Origin: Candidatus Manganitrophus noduliformans
GTDB lineage: Bacteria > Nitrospirota > Nitrospiria > SBBL01 > Manganitrophaceae
Assembly (NCBI RefSeq): GCF_012184425.1
Contig: NZ_VTOW01000010.1
Span: 1-52,500, forward strand
Reading direction: 5' to 3'
DNA length: 52,500 nt
The translations under genes were made by a program, and so were the position numbers. How positions within the stretch are numbered: the stretch's first letter is position 1; every line of letters starts with the position of its first letter. The notes under the pieces were generated by a model. It ran no database searches and was not told the origin of the DNA. It was given only the letters and a program-made list of their open reading frames with translations. Of this stretch, positions 11,833 through 19,995 are shown piece after piece.

Positions 11833-12014
11833 AGCGGCGTGACCTCATCCGCCATCTTGAAAGGCACGGCTGCGAGCTTCTTCGTGAAGGGGCCAATCAC
11901 ACCGTGTATGTCAATCGGTCCACCCGCAAAACATCAACGATCCCAAGACATCGGGAAATTAATGACTTCCTGGCCCGTAAAATCTGCCGTGACTTGCAAA
12001 TCAATGAACCTTAA
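11829..12014 (+). CDS. hicA: HicA-family toxin (mRNA interferase)
   Basis: The 61-residue protein matches HicA, a double-stranded-RNA-binding-like fold that cleaves mRNA. It shows KRRDLIRHLERHGCELLREG, then the conserved catalytic His24 in GANHTVYVN, and the basic C-terminal part TIPRHREINDFLARKICRDL that binds RNA. Length and motifs are complete, so the toxin looks functional. It starts inside the last codon of hicB. Typical of accessory cassettes; the flanking genes are ordinary chromosomal genes. Confidence 0.9.
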   Translation: MKRRDLIRHLERHGCELLREGANHTVYVNRSTRKTSTIPRHREINDFLARKICRDLQINEP

Positions 12015-12031
12015 TTCAAGTACGTGCGTGG

Positions 12032-12718
12032 ATGTTCATGAATCTCGAAAATGAATTCCTCGAATCGGTCAAATCAGGTAATGCAATCAGAATCAAAACC
12101 CTTGTCGAATCAGACCCCCGCCTCATTCAGACCCGGGATGAAAACGGCGTCTCTTCGCTCATGTTGGCGATTTATCATGGCCGACGAGAAGTGGTCGATC
12201 TCCTTCTTCAGTTTCAATCCGAGCCGGATCTTTTCGAGTCGATCGCCCTCGGAAAATTAAAGCGGGTGCAGGATCTCATTCAAGGAGATCCTGAACAGGT
12301 GAACGCCGTCTCCCCCGATGGGTTCTCGCCGCTGGGGCTTGCGGCGTTTTTCGGCCACCCGAAGGTCGCGGCCTATTTGGTTAAGAAGGGGGCGGATGTG
12401 AATGCCGCCTCGAAGAATCCGATGCGTGTTTGTCCGCTTCACAGCGCGCTGGCACAACGTCAACCGGAAGTTTCGTTGGCGATTACCGAAATGCTGGTGG
12501 CGCACGGCGCGGATGTGAATGTACGGCAGGCGGCCGGCTGGACGCCGCTTCATCAGGCGGCGATTCACGGTCAAATCAACCTGGCAAAGCTTCTGCTGGA
12601 TCATGGCGCCGACGTCAACGCCAAGGCGGAAAACGGCAAGACGCCGCTGGAACTGGCGGCAGCGGGGAAGCACAATGTCATGGCCGCCCTGCTGCGGGAG
12701 AGGGGCGCGCTCTCGTAA
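12032..12718 (+). CDS. Ankyrin-repeat protein
   Basis: The 228-residue protein is built from ankyrin repeats. Recognisable units are GVSSLMLAIYHGRREVVDLLL (21 residues; core SLMLAIYHGR), GFSPLGLAAFFGHPKVAAYL, the HSALAQRQPEV unit, GWTPLHQAAIHGQINLAKLL and GKTPLELAAAGKHNVMAALL, with the linking LxxGADVNA turns. There is no signal peptide, membrane helix or catalytic domain, so it is probably a cytoplasmic protein-binding scaffold; its partner is unknown. The ATG at 12032 or 12038 may be used; neither has a strong ribosome site. It begins 18 bases after hicA but is not an obvious part of that cassette. Confidence 0.85.
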   Translation: MFMNLENEFLESVKSGNAIRIKTLVESDPRLIQTRDENGVSSLMLAIYHGRREVVDLLLQFQSEPDLFESIALGKLKRVQDLIQGDPEQVNAVSPDGFSPLGLAAFFGHPKVAAYLVKKGADVNAASKNPMRVCPLHSALAQRQPEVSLAITEMLVAHGADVNVRQAAGWTPLHQAAIHGQINLAKLLLDHGADVNAKAENGKTPLELAAAGKHNVMAALLRERGALS

Positions 12719-12727
12719 AGTGAAAGG

Positions 12728-13024
12728 CTATGGGTGGAGATATTTGCCGAGGTCGCGCTCGAAGCCCGGGAAGTATTTTGAAATCACCGTCACGTCGAAC
12801 CGGGAGAGGATCGATTCTTTCGGCTCCCGGTCGAGCAAGAACTGAAACGCCGCCTGAATGCAGCGCTCCGGGGTGACCTTCCCGTTGGTCAACCGCTTGT
12901 AGACCGATTCAGGCATCGTCACCTCATGTTTCGTCTCGCTCTGATCTTCGCCGACGATGACGCAAAACTCCAGCGGCTCTTCGGCCTTTTCGATTCGTTC
13001 GACATGAATCATTTTCATCGCCAT
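12728..13024 (-). CDS. Small conserved hypothetical protein
   Basis: The start at 13024 (MAMKMIHVERIE) is chosen because GGGAGGA lies seven bases upstream; the frame is open further up but lacks support. The 98-residue product has a compact alpha/beta look: VERIEKAEEPLEFCVIV and ETKHEVTMPESVYKRLT strands and a helix TPERCIQAAFQFLLDREP, ending with ILSRFDVTVISKYFPGFERD. I recall proteins with this C-terminal pattern in many bacteria, annotated only as hypothetical. No catalytic motif is visible. The gene is convergent with the ankyrin gene, ending nine bases from it. Confidence 0.7.
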   Translation of the reverse strand: MAMKMIHVERIEKAEEPLEFCVIVGEDQSETKHEVTMPESVYKRLTNGKVTPERCIQAAFQFLLDREPKESILSRFDVTVISKYFPGFERDLGKYLHP

Positions 13025-13160
13025 CGGTTTTTCCTCCCGCCGGAATCGGAACAACATCGACATGACCCTTGATGAGATCATCCTCACTATACTAAATTAA
13101 AGAGACCGGAATCAACGCTGCTGCCGTAAGCCCATCTATCTCGGAGCGCGACGAAATCAA

Positions 13161-13916
13161 ATGTCTTTCAAAGATCACTTCTCGGAAACCGCCGCCGGCT
13201 ACGCCCGTTTTCGACCCCGTTATCCGGAGACGCTATTCGATTTCTTGGCGGGCGCGGCGCCGCGAAGAGCGCGGGCATGGGATTGCGCGACGGGAAGCGG
13301 CCAGGCGGCGATCGGGCTGGCGAAACACTTCGAACGGGTGATTGCGACCGACGCCAGCGCCGGGCAGATTGCGCACGCGCTTCCAAGCCCGCGCGTCGAT
13401 TATCGTGTTGCTCCGGCCGAGAAAAGCGGATTAGAAACGGCGTCAATCGATCTGGTCACCGTCGCCCAGGCGTTACACTGGTTCGACATCCCTGCTTTCT
13501 TTCAGGAGGTGAAGCGGGTCTTGATTCCCGGAGGGCTTCTCGCCGTCTGGTGTTATCAGCTCTTTACAATCGATCCGGCGATCGACCGGATCGTCCGGCG
13601 CTTCTATGCCGAGACCCTCGGACCGTATTGGCCGCCGGAGCGGAAGATGATCGAAGAGGGGTATCGGTCGATCCCCTTTCCCTTCTCCGAACTGCAGACC
13701 CCCTCTTTTGGGATCGAGTCGTCCGTCACGCTGGGTCAACTCGGCGGCTATCTGCGGACCTGGTCGGCGACGCGGCGTTATCTTGCGGAGCGGGGGGATG
13801 ACCCGGTGGCGAACCTTCTCTCCTCGCTGGCCGAGGTTTGGGGAGATCCCGGAACACCGCGACAAATGAGATCGCCCCTCCGGTTGCGCGTCGGACGGAA
13901 GGAAGGACCGGAATGA
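13161..13916 (+). CDS. Class I SAM-dependent methyltransferase
   Basis: The 251-residue protein has the Rossmann-like methyltransferase fold. Motif I, the SAM-binding glycine loop, is WDCATGSGQAA (residues 40-50). The acidic residue at the end of strand 2 is in VIATDAS, and the post-motif segment IDLVTVAQALHWFD is typical of the Methyltransf_11 group. EVKRVLIPGGLLAVW is the usual strand 5 region. The C-terminal part (about 140-250) resembles the small yeast Tmt1/Crg1-like and bacterial homologues that methylate small acids, but the substrate cannot be told. The gene stands alone. Confidence 0.88.
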   Translation: MSFKDHFSETAAGYARFRPRYPETLFDFLAGAAPRRARAWDCATGSGQAAIGLAKHFERVIATDASAGQIAHALPSPRVDYRVAPAEKSGLETASIDLVTVAQALHWFDIPAFFQEVKRVLIPGGLLAVWCYQLFTIDPAIDRIVRRFYAETLGPYWPPERKMIEEGYRSIPFPFSELQTPSFGIESSVTLGQLGGYLRTWSATRRYLAERGDDPVANLLSSLAEVWGDPGTPRQMRSPLRLRVGRKEGPE

Positions 13917-13991
13917 AAATTCGGAACCTGATTCAGTGGATCGATAGGTTTTACGCGGGCGCAAGATGAAAGGTGATCTGTTTTCAGAAAA

Positions 13992-16769
13992 TCATGGGCG
14001 AAAACGAGCCAGCGCAAACTCATACCGGGTGCCGTTGAGGTTTCCTCCCGCTGCGACAATCTTACCGTCCGATTGAAGCGCAACGGCGTAAGCGAAATCA
14101 AAGCTCTGTGCGATCGGTAAGATTATTTTACCTCTCTGTCCAAAGGAGGTGTCGAGCACTCCATTTGGATAATAACGTGTGAGTGCGAAATCAGAGTCGA
14201 CGACATTGGAAAAGCCCGCCGCCACAATTTTCCCGTCGGGTTGAAGGGTCAGATCATAGAGACCATCATTTCCGATATCGATGACGGTGATCACCTTGCC
14301 CCCCACGCCGAAGGTCGAATCGAGGCTGCCGTTTTCATTATAGCGCACCAGCGAGAAATCAGAATTATTGTTATGGAGGGCATACCCCCCGGTAATGATT
14401 TTGCCGTCCGTTTGGATGCGGATTGAAGTGACGACTCCAATGCCGCTCAGTCCGACCGGAGTCAGAATTTTTCCTCCTGTTCCGAACGAGGCATCGAGCG
14501 TTCCATCGGAATTATACCGGGCCAACGCGAAATTCGTTATTTGGCCGACATCGGAATAGCCGGCCAACACGATTTTACCATCTTCTTGAAGAGCCATTGC
14601 GCTTACGAAATCGTTGGCTTGGCCGATGGAGGTAATGACTGTACCGGCTGTACCAAACGACAGATCAGGATTTCCGTCGGTGTCGAAGCGCGCTAAGGCA
14701 AAATCATAATTGTTTCCGACGAACGTCGATCCCGCCACCAAAAGTTTGCCGTCCGGCTGGAGCGCCGAGGCGGCGAGGAAGTCGTTGTTCGATCCCCCAC
14801 CCGGTCCAAATCCGACGGAAGAGAACCCGAGGAAGGTGCCATCCGTGTCATAGAGGATCACGCCAAAATCGTAGTCCCCATTCTGAAAAAGGGTCCCAGC
14901 CGCAAAAATTTTGCCGTCGGGTCGAATGACGATCTTCCCGCCATTTCCACCGTCAAGAAATGTCGTCAATATTCCATCCTCCCCGAAGGAAGCGTCGATT
15001 TGTCCGTCGGAACCATAACGAATGAGCGTGAACCGATTCTGTTCCCCGTCGAAAGAATCTCCCCCCGCGATGATCTTCCCATCGGCTTGAACCGCAAGGG
15101 TCTGCGCGACTGCGCTGGCGCTTTCCAGGTTGAGCGTTTGTTGTCCCTGCATTTTGAATGAAAGATCGAGGGTTCCGTTTGCACCATAGCGCGCCAGGGC
15201 GACATCTTTGTCACTGACGACCACAGATTCTCCCGCGGCGACGATCTTGCCGTCGGCTTGGATCGCGATCGCGCGGGCAATGTCGTTTCCACCGTCGAAA
15301 TCGGTCGTGGTTTTTCCCCCCGTGCCGAAGGTCGAATCGAGACTCCCGTTCAACTCATAACGGGCAAGCGCAAAATCGAAGTCAACGCCGTTGAATGTAA
15401 ATCCAGCGATCAAAATATGATTGGACTGAATCTGTAGAGAGAATGCGGAGTCATTAATAATGCCGATTGAGCTGACAACTTTTCCACCGCTGCCGAAGCT
15501 GGTATCGAGGCTTCCATCTGCAAGATTGTAGCGGGCCAGCGCGATGGCCGAAGAGGTACCATCGGAGGAGAATCCGGCGACGATAATCTTGTCGATCCGG
15601 ATTTCCATCGCGTGGATGGCGTCATGGCTGGTCCCGAGGGGGGAAACCACTTTGCCGGCGTTTCCAAAGGTGGTATCAAGCGTCCCGTTGCTATTATAGC
15701 GAACCATTGCAGAGTCAAAATCGTTCCCGTTGTCGACGTCGCCGGCGACGATAATTTTCCCGTCTGGTTGAAGAGCGACCGCGAAGACGAAGTCATCATG
15801 GCTGCCGATGGGGGTGACGAAGGCGTTGATCAGGTGGCCTGTATTGTCGTACAAAGCCAAGGCATAGTCGTAATTGCTGCCGTTGTGGGCTTGGCCGGCT
15901 GCAACGATCGAATCATCCGGTCGGATAGCGATGGCTACAACGTTATCGTCGCCGGAGCCGATTGGCGTCATGACCATTCCGCCTGCGCCGAAAGTCGTAT
16001 CGGCGCTCCCTTGAGCATCATAACGGGCCAGCGCGAAATCATAGTCGCTGCCGTTATAGGCGTACCCGGCCACAACGATTTTTCCCGTTGAATCAAGCGC
16101 GACGGTATCCGCTCCGTCCGCCGGGCTAAAATCAATGAGGACCTTTCCTCCGGTTCCAAATGTCGAGTCGAGACTGCCGTCTTGGTTATACCGAAGGAGA
16201 AGAAAGTCGCCATCGGCGCCGTTAAACCCGGATCCGGCAACGATGATCTTTCCATCCGACTGGATGACGACGCCGTTTGCCGCATCGCTCCCGAATCCGA
16301 CGCTCGTTGTGACCTTTCCGCCAATCCCGAAGGCGGAATCGAGTGTTCCGGAGGTCGGGGTCGTTCCTCCGATCGAGCGGAGCACCGTTACAACGGCAGT
16401 GGCGGTTTTACTCGTGTCGGCCTGACTGGTCGCCACCACATGGAAGGTTCCGGAAACGGTCGATGCGGTATAAAGGCCGTCCGGGGTGATGTTGCCGCCC
16501 GTGCCTCTTTCTTGAACACGCCAGGTGACTTCGTTATTGTCGGTTCCGCGAACGGTTGCCGAGAAGAGTTGACTCTCCTCGGTGTGAAGCGTCACGGTAG
16601 CGGGCTCAAGGGTGATTGAAATGCTTGGCGAGGTGGAAGGATCGCCTTCGGCAACATCCTCTTGTCCTCCCCCCCCTCCTCCGCCCCCGCATCCCGAGAA
16701 GAGAAGACTGATGGATAAGAAGGTACAAAAGAGGGAGAACCGAAGCTTGATCGGTAATAAAAACGCCAT
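13992..16769 (-). CDS. Delta-60-repeat lipoprotein with Ig-like domain
   Basis: The 925-residue protein has a lipoprotein signal (lipobox LFSGC, Cys27) followed by eight glycines and a short acidic linker. Residues about 50-130 resemble a bacterial Ig-like (Big_2) domain (VTLHTEESQLFSATV, VTWRVQE, GTFHVVATSQAD). The remainder is 14 repeats of about 52 residues matching the delta-60 pattern (for example ALQPDGKIIVAG ... FALARYN.DGSLD.TFGTGGKV). Such repeats are predicted to form beta-propeller-like structures in exported proteins; binding partners are unknown. Repeats 3 and 9 are degenerate in the 'FGxGG' word. Export to the cell surface is inferred. It has no close partner gene. Confidence 0.9.
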   Translation of the reverse strand: MAFLLPIKLRFSLFCTFLSISLLFSGCGGGGGGGGQEDVAEGDPSTSPSISITLEPATVTLHTEESQLFSATVRGTDNNEVTWRVQERGTGGNITPDGLYTASTVSGTFHVVATSQADTSKTATAVVTVLRSIGGTTPTSGTLDSAFGIGGKVTTSVGFGSDAANGVVIQSDGKIIVAGSGFNGADGDFLLLRYNQDGSLDSTFGTGGKVLIDFSPADGADTVALDSTGKIVVAGYAYNGSDYDFALARYDAQGSADTTFGAGGMVMTPIGSGDDNVVAIAIRPDDSIVAAGQAHNGSNYDYALALYDNTGHLINAFVTPIGSHDDFVFAVALQPDGKIIVAGDVDNGNDFDSAMVRYNSNGTLDTTFGNAGKVVSPLGTSHDAIHAMEIRIDKIIVAGFSSDGTSSAIALARYNLADGSLDTSFGSGGKVVSSIGIINDSAFSLQIQSNHILIAGFTFNGVDFDFALARYELNGSLDSTFGTGGKTTTDFDGGNDIARAIAIQADGKIVAAGESVVVSDKDVALARYGANGTLDLSFKMQGQQTLNLESASAVAQTLAVQADGKIIAGGDSFDGEQNRFTLIRYGSDGQIDASFGEDGILTTFLDGGNGGKIVIRPDGKIFAAGTLFQNGDYDFGVILYDTDGTFLGFSSVGFGPGGGSNNDFLAASALQPDGKLLVAGSTFVGNNYDFALARFDTDGNPDLSFGTAGTVITSIGQANDFVSAMALQEDGKIVLAGYSDVGQITNFALARYNSDGTLDASFGTGGKILTPVGLSGIGVVTSIRIQTDGKIITGGYALHNNNSDFSLVRYNENGSLDSTFGVGGKVITVIDIGNDGLYDLTLQPDGKIVAAGFSNVVDSDFALTRYYPNGVLDTSFGQRGKIILPIAQSFDFAYAVALQSDGKIVAAGGNLNGTRYEFALARFRP

Positions 16770-16868
16770 AATTCTAATTGCCGGTATACAGATTCGGTCT
16801 AAATTAAGTGAAAGGAGGGTACCGTATTCTCATTTAAGGAGTCAAGCAAAATATCAACGGCTGGAAAA

Positions 16869-17330
16869 CTAGACAAGAAAAACCACCCCTATTAAAAGGA
16901 GGCTCGTTGCGACCAATCCGACCATCGCAAAGACCAACCCCCGGTCGATCGAAGGCCGGTCTTGCCATTCGGTCGGATAGAGCGGCGCATCCGAAACATA
17001 CGCCCCCGGCTCGAAGAATTGGAGTTGCTGTTCGAGGAGGATCAGTTGCCGCTTGGCCCGCTCGTGGCGCGATTTCTCTTGTCTGATCTGATCGATGAGA
17101 AAGAAAGTCACCAGACCGACGCCGACGCAAGCCAGCCCTTTGAGGCCCGGATGGATCAGCCGTTCGCCGGAGAGGAGAACGGCCAACACGGAGAGGGAGA
17201 CGAAGGTCAGCATTCCGCTCCGCGCGATCTGCATCATCGCGCCGCGGCGGTTGTAGACCTCTTGCTTGAAGATCGGATAGATCGATCGAAGCGTTTCGAT
17301 CGTTTGATGTTCGGACTGCCTCTCGATCAT
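16869..17330 (-). CDS. Small 3-TM membrane protein coupled to the upstream ATPase
   Basis: The start at 17330 (MIERQSEHQTIETLR) gives 153 residues and overlaps the ATPase stop as ATGA, so the two are translationally coupled. An N-terminal amphipathic part (1-37) is followed by TM1 (about 38-54), TM2 (about 63-81), a charged Arg/Lys/Gln-rich helix likely to be a coiled coil (82-105), and TM3 at the extreme C-terminus (131-153). I do not recognise a family. The 2TM-coil-TM layout with a partner NTPase recalls membrane effectors paired with STAND-like ATPases, but this is only an analogy. Confidence 0.7.
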   Translation of the reverse strand: MIERQSEHQTIETLRSIYPIFKQEVYNRRGAMMQIARSGMLTFVSLSVLAVLLSGERLIHPGLKGLACVGVGLVTFFLIDQIRQEKSRHERAKRQLILLEQQLQFFEPGAYVSDAPLYPTEWQDRPSIDRGLVFAMVGLVATSLLLIGVVFLV

Positions 17331-18268
17331 TGTTCGGTCACCTGGGCGAAGAGGGGAGAGGTGATCCGAATGGCGGCGACGCCGTCGATCAATGTCCGGA
17401 CGGTCAGCCCGATCATGCAGAGACGGTCGAGGGCCGGCTTCGGGATCTTCTCTCCCCGTTTGTCCTTCAACGCGTCGAGGATCGTCCATCGCCCCCCTGG
17501 GTCGAGCTGGCCGAGGACCGCTTCATCTTCGGGGCGGAGCGTCTGTCGGAGCTGGTCTCGAAGCGATTTCGTTGAAGGGGTTTCCTGCCGGTTGAAGGCC
17601 CGCTCCATCAAAAGGGGGTGGCCGCCGGTTTCGTTCCAGATTCGGTCGATCTCTTCGACCGGTTTTTCCGGCCCGAGATGTTCCCGGATAATCTTCCGCG
17701 CCTCCCGGATCGGGATGACCGAAAGAGGATAAAGACGGAGCGCTCGTTTGAATGTCCCCGGATGCGCGGCGACCCAATCGGCGAAAGCGGGCCCGCCCAC
17801 CCAGCAGATCGCCTGGATCGAGGGGAGGGTCGATTCCAATGCCAGATTGACGATCTGCGGGATGATTGTTTCGTGGCGGAGGAGGTGATCGCAGTCGTCC
17901 AAAATCAGGACGACCGGACGGGCGGCGATTTCCGACGGGGCCCGCTCGTAGAGATGATGGAGCTGGGACATCAGGTCGGGAAGCGACGCGGGGGGCTTCT
18001 TGAAAGGATTGCGCGCGGCCGGTCCGATCCCCTGGTGAAGAAGGGCCTCAAGAAGCAGCGGCCAGAAGGCCGAATCGGAGATCAACAGGGGAAGTTGCAG
18101 AAAAACGGACTTTGCCCCGGCGTCGTCCAATTCTCCTGCAAGGCGCCGCGCCAGGGTGCTTTTGCCGATCAGAGGGCCGCCGAACATCGCGGACCATTGG
18201 CCGGCGAGAAGATAATTGCGGAGGTTTTCAACGAGGCCTAAGCGGCTTGGAAATGAGGTAGACGGCAT
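17327..18268 (-). CDS. AAA/STAND-like P-loop ATPase
   Basis: The 313-residue protein shows Walker A GGPLIGKST (residues 30-38) and Walker B VVLILDDCD (119-127). The arginine-containing segment ending ETGGHPLLME (213-221) carries the GGHP sensor-2-like motif common to the archaeal-ATPase/nSTAND group. The last 80 residues look like a winged helix (LRQTLRPEDEAVLGQL ... ILDALKDK ... LDRLCMIGLTVR). It is shorter than regulators of that group and has no extra sensor repeats. The 3-TM gene is overlapped by four bases and is probably its functional partner. No ribosome site is seen, and the promoter is six bases from the ATG. Confidence 0.85.
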   Translation of the reverse strand: MPSTSFPSRLGLVENLRNYLLAGQWSAMFGGPLIGKSTLARRLAGELDDAGAKSVFLQLPLLISDSAFWPLLLEALLHQGIGPAARNPFKKPPASLPDLMSQLHHLYERAPSEIAARPVVLILDDCDHLLRHETIIPQIVNLALESTLPSIQAICWVGGPAFADWVAAHPGTFKRALRLYPLSVIPIREARKIIREHLGPEKPVEEIDRIWNETGGHPLLMERAFNRQETPSTKSLRDQLRQTLRPEDEAVLGQLDPGGRWTILDALKDKRGEKIPKPALDRLCMIGLTVRTLIDGVAAIRITSPLFAQVTEQ

Positions 18269-18274
18269 GGCGAA

Positions 18275-18303
18275 ATCTTAACACACCCCGGTTGCCTCAG
18301 CAA
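18275..18303 (-). promoter_or_regulatory. Promoter of the AAA ATPase pair, probably leaderless
   Basis: On the minus strand TTGCTG (18298-18303), a 17-base spacer and TAAGAT (18275-18280) are followed by six bases and the ATG at 18268, the same geometry as at dnaE. Confidence 0.5.
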
Positions 18304-18327
18304 TGAGAAAGAAGACCGGACCGGGCT

Positions 18328-19905
18328 CTACCGATCTCCGCTCACTTCTCTTTCGAATCCCGGCAGGATCGCTTGGAAGAAAGCGTTCCGGATCAGGCGG
18401 ACCACCACCTCCCAGGTGCTTGATTCCGGATCTTCCACCTTTCCGGAAATGTCGGCTTGGGTGGCGACTTCATCGCGCGGCCGGTTCTCCAAAAGCTTTG
18501 AGATGCCGCCGACGAGCCCTTCGTATAATTTCCGGAAAAGTTTTTTATCTTTGTCCTGGCGCTTGTCGTAGACTTTGAGATCTTTGAAGAGTGGTTTGAC
18601 GTAGCCGCTGATTTCGTCCTGCTTCACCCCCACTTCCATGTAAAAGGAGAAAAGCCCTTCTTTCACGTCAAAATTACCATAGGCGCGCAGAAGGTCGTTC
18701 ATCGAGCGGAGCTGCGCCTTTTCCATGATGATGGCGAGATCGAAGTCGGGGCCTTGTTTCTCCGGGCGGAACTGAGCCGAGACGCCGAGATTTCCGCTCC
18801 CCATCCATTTTCCTTTTAGATCTGCTTCGCTCGTTCCCCGTGTCTTGTGGTTGCTAAACTCGGTAAGACGAAACTGCGTCTCGGTCACATAGAGCCGATA
18901 GTCTGGATCGGTGCTCTTGTTAACGAATCCGACGTCGCTGTCATTGATTTCAAGGTGGTTGATCTTGAACAGCACCGGTGGGGGCTGTTCCGTTTCGCTT
19001 GCTTCTTTTGCCGTTTGCGCCGTTTCTGCTTCGACTTTTTGGGTGCCCGTTGATTGCGGACTGTAGATGTAGTCGATACGGCTGTTCCGAAGCGAAATCT
19101 GATCGAGCTCCACCACCTTTGTGTGGGGAGAAAATTCGACGGCTCCATCCAGCGAGCCGGTGCCGCCTCGGACTGCTATATTGTAATGCCTTAGGAACGG
19201 CTCAAAGACCTCCAGGTTCACCTGCTCTAAAACAAGATCTCCTTTTACGCCGAGATGGGGTTCTGAAAGAAAATCGGCGTGGCCGTCGATTTTCACTTTC
19301 CCGGTGTTGAGAACGGTTGCTTTTAAACGGACCGGGGAGGGGTAGATGTTCTTCTCTGACTTGACGTTTCGGATATTTTCGGCTTGAAACTGGAGGTCAT
19401 GAATACGGACCTGCCTCAACGGGCTGTTGTCTAAATAGGTGATCTCTCCATCGATAATCTCGAAATGATTGATCGTGACGGGATAAATGGCATAGATCGC
19501 TTCCTGCCAGCCCCGTTCCTCCACGGAAGTCGGATCTTTCGCTTCTTTTTTGGCTTGCCTGAAATTGAGGTGGAAGATGGGATGTTCAATTCGCCAATTG
19601 CTGACGATATCGCCGGTGAGGATCTCCCGCCATTGGAGGCTCGCGCTCGCCTTTTGAATCGATGCCATCGGGGGTGTCGGATGGGCCTCTTGTAAGATTT
19701 TGACATCCATCAGATCGAGCGAGAGACCGATCGGGTGAAAGTCCAACGCGCCGATCCGGACGGTGTACCCCTTCAGGTTCCTGTTCGCTTCCCGCTCCAT
19801 ATATCGGCGAAGCGGCTCGTCGATAAAAAAGCCGATGATCAGCAAAATGAAAACAAAAACGGTAATAAAACCGATCAGCCAGTACCACTTCTTCGACAAC
19901 GTCAT
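18328..19905 (-). CDS. AsmA-like / DUF748 membrane-anchored envelope protein
   Basis: The 525-residue protein has one N-terminal membrane helix (WYWLIGFITVFVFILLIIGF, residues 7-26) and a long periplasmic beta-rich part. YMEREANRNLKGYTVRIGAL followed by DFHPIGLSLDLMDVKI is the DUF748/AsmA entry motif; further signatures are VTINHFEIIDGEITYLD and the VGVKQDEISGYVKPLFKDLK segment. AsmA-superfamily proteins are thought to form grooves that help move phospholipids between membranes, and DUF748 members are linked to envelope integrity; the exact role here is inferred. AAGGGGA before the ATG supports the start. It is not coupled to its neighbours. Confidence 0.85.
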   Translation of the reverse strand: MTLSKKWYWLIGFITVFVFILLIIGFFIDEPLRRYMEREANRNLKGYTVRIGALDFHPIGLSLDLMDVKILQEAHPTPPMASIQKASASLQWREILTGDIVSNWRIEHPIFHLNFRQAKKEAKDPTSVEERGWQEAIYAIYPVTINHFEIIDGEITYLDNSPLRQVRIHDLQFQAENIRNVKSEKNIYPSPVRLKATVLNTGKVKIDGHADFLSEPHLGVKGDLVLEQVNLEVFEPFLRHYNIAVRGGTGSLDGAVEFSPHTKVVELDQISLRNSRIDYIYSPQSTGTQKVEAETAQTAKEASETEQPPPVLFKINHLEINDSDVGFVNKSTDPDYRLYVTETQFRLTEFSNHKTRGTSEADLKGKWMGSGNLGVSAQFRPEKQGPDFDLAIIMEKAQLRSMNDLLRAYGNFDVKEGLFSFYMEVGVKQDEISGYVKPLFKDLKVYDKRQDKDKKLFRKLYEGLVGGISKLLENRPRDEVATQADISGKVEDPESSTWEVVVRLIRNAFFQAILPGFEREVSGDR

Positions 19906-19940
19906 TTCCCCTTACATCCAGTATAAGGGGAGGCAATATG

Positions 19941-19973
19941 CAAAAACAACAATGGCCGCTTCCGCGGCCATTG
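19941..19973 (-). terminator. Rho-independent terminator of the pnt operon
   Basis: The perfect 10-bp stem CAATGGCCGC/GCGGCCATTG (19950-19959 and 19964-19973) has a four-base loop. On the minus strand it is followed by TTGTTTTTG, 23 bases after the pntB stop. A run CAAAAAA on the other side could also let it act on the plus strand. Confidence 0.85.
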
Positions 19974-19995
19974 CAAAAAAGATTGAGACGGTGTT

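Noticed and set aside
13992-16769. Delta-60 repeat array considered as a CRISPR-like or satellite array
   Set aside because: The period is about 156 bases in frame with conserved protein words, so it is a coding repeat.
16612-16872. Short plus-strand frame with a Pro8 run
   Set aside because: The proline run is only the antisense of the Gly8 tract of the delta-60 lipoprotein.
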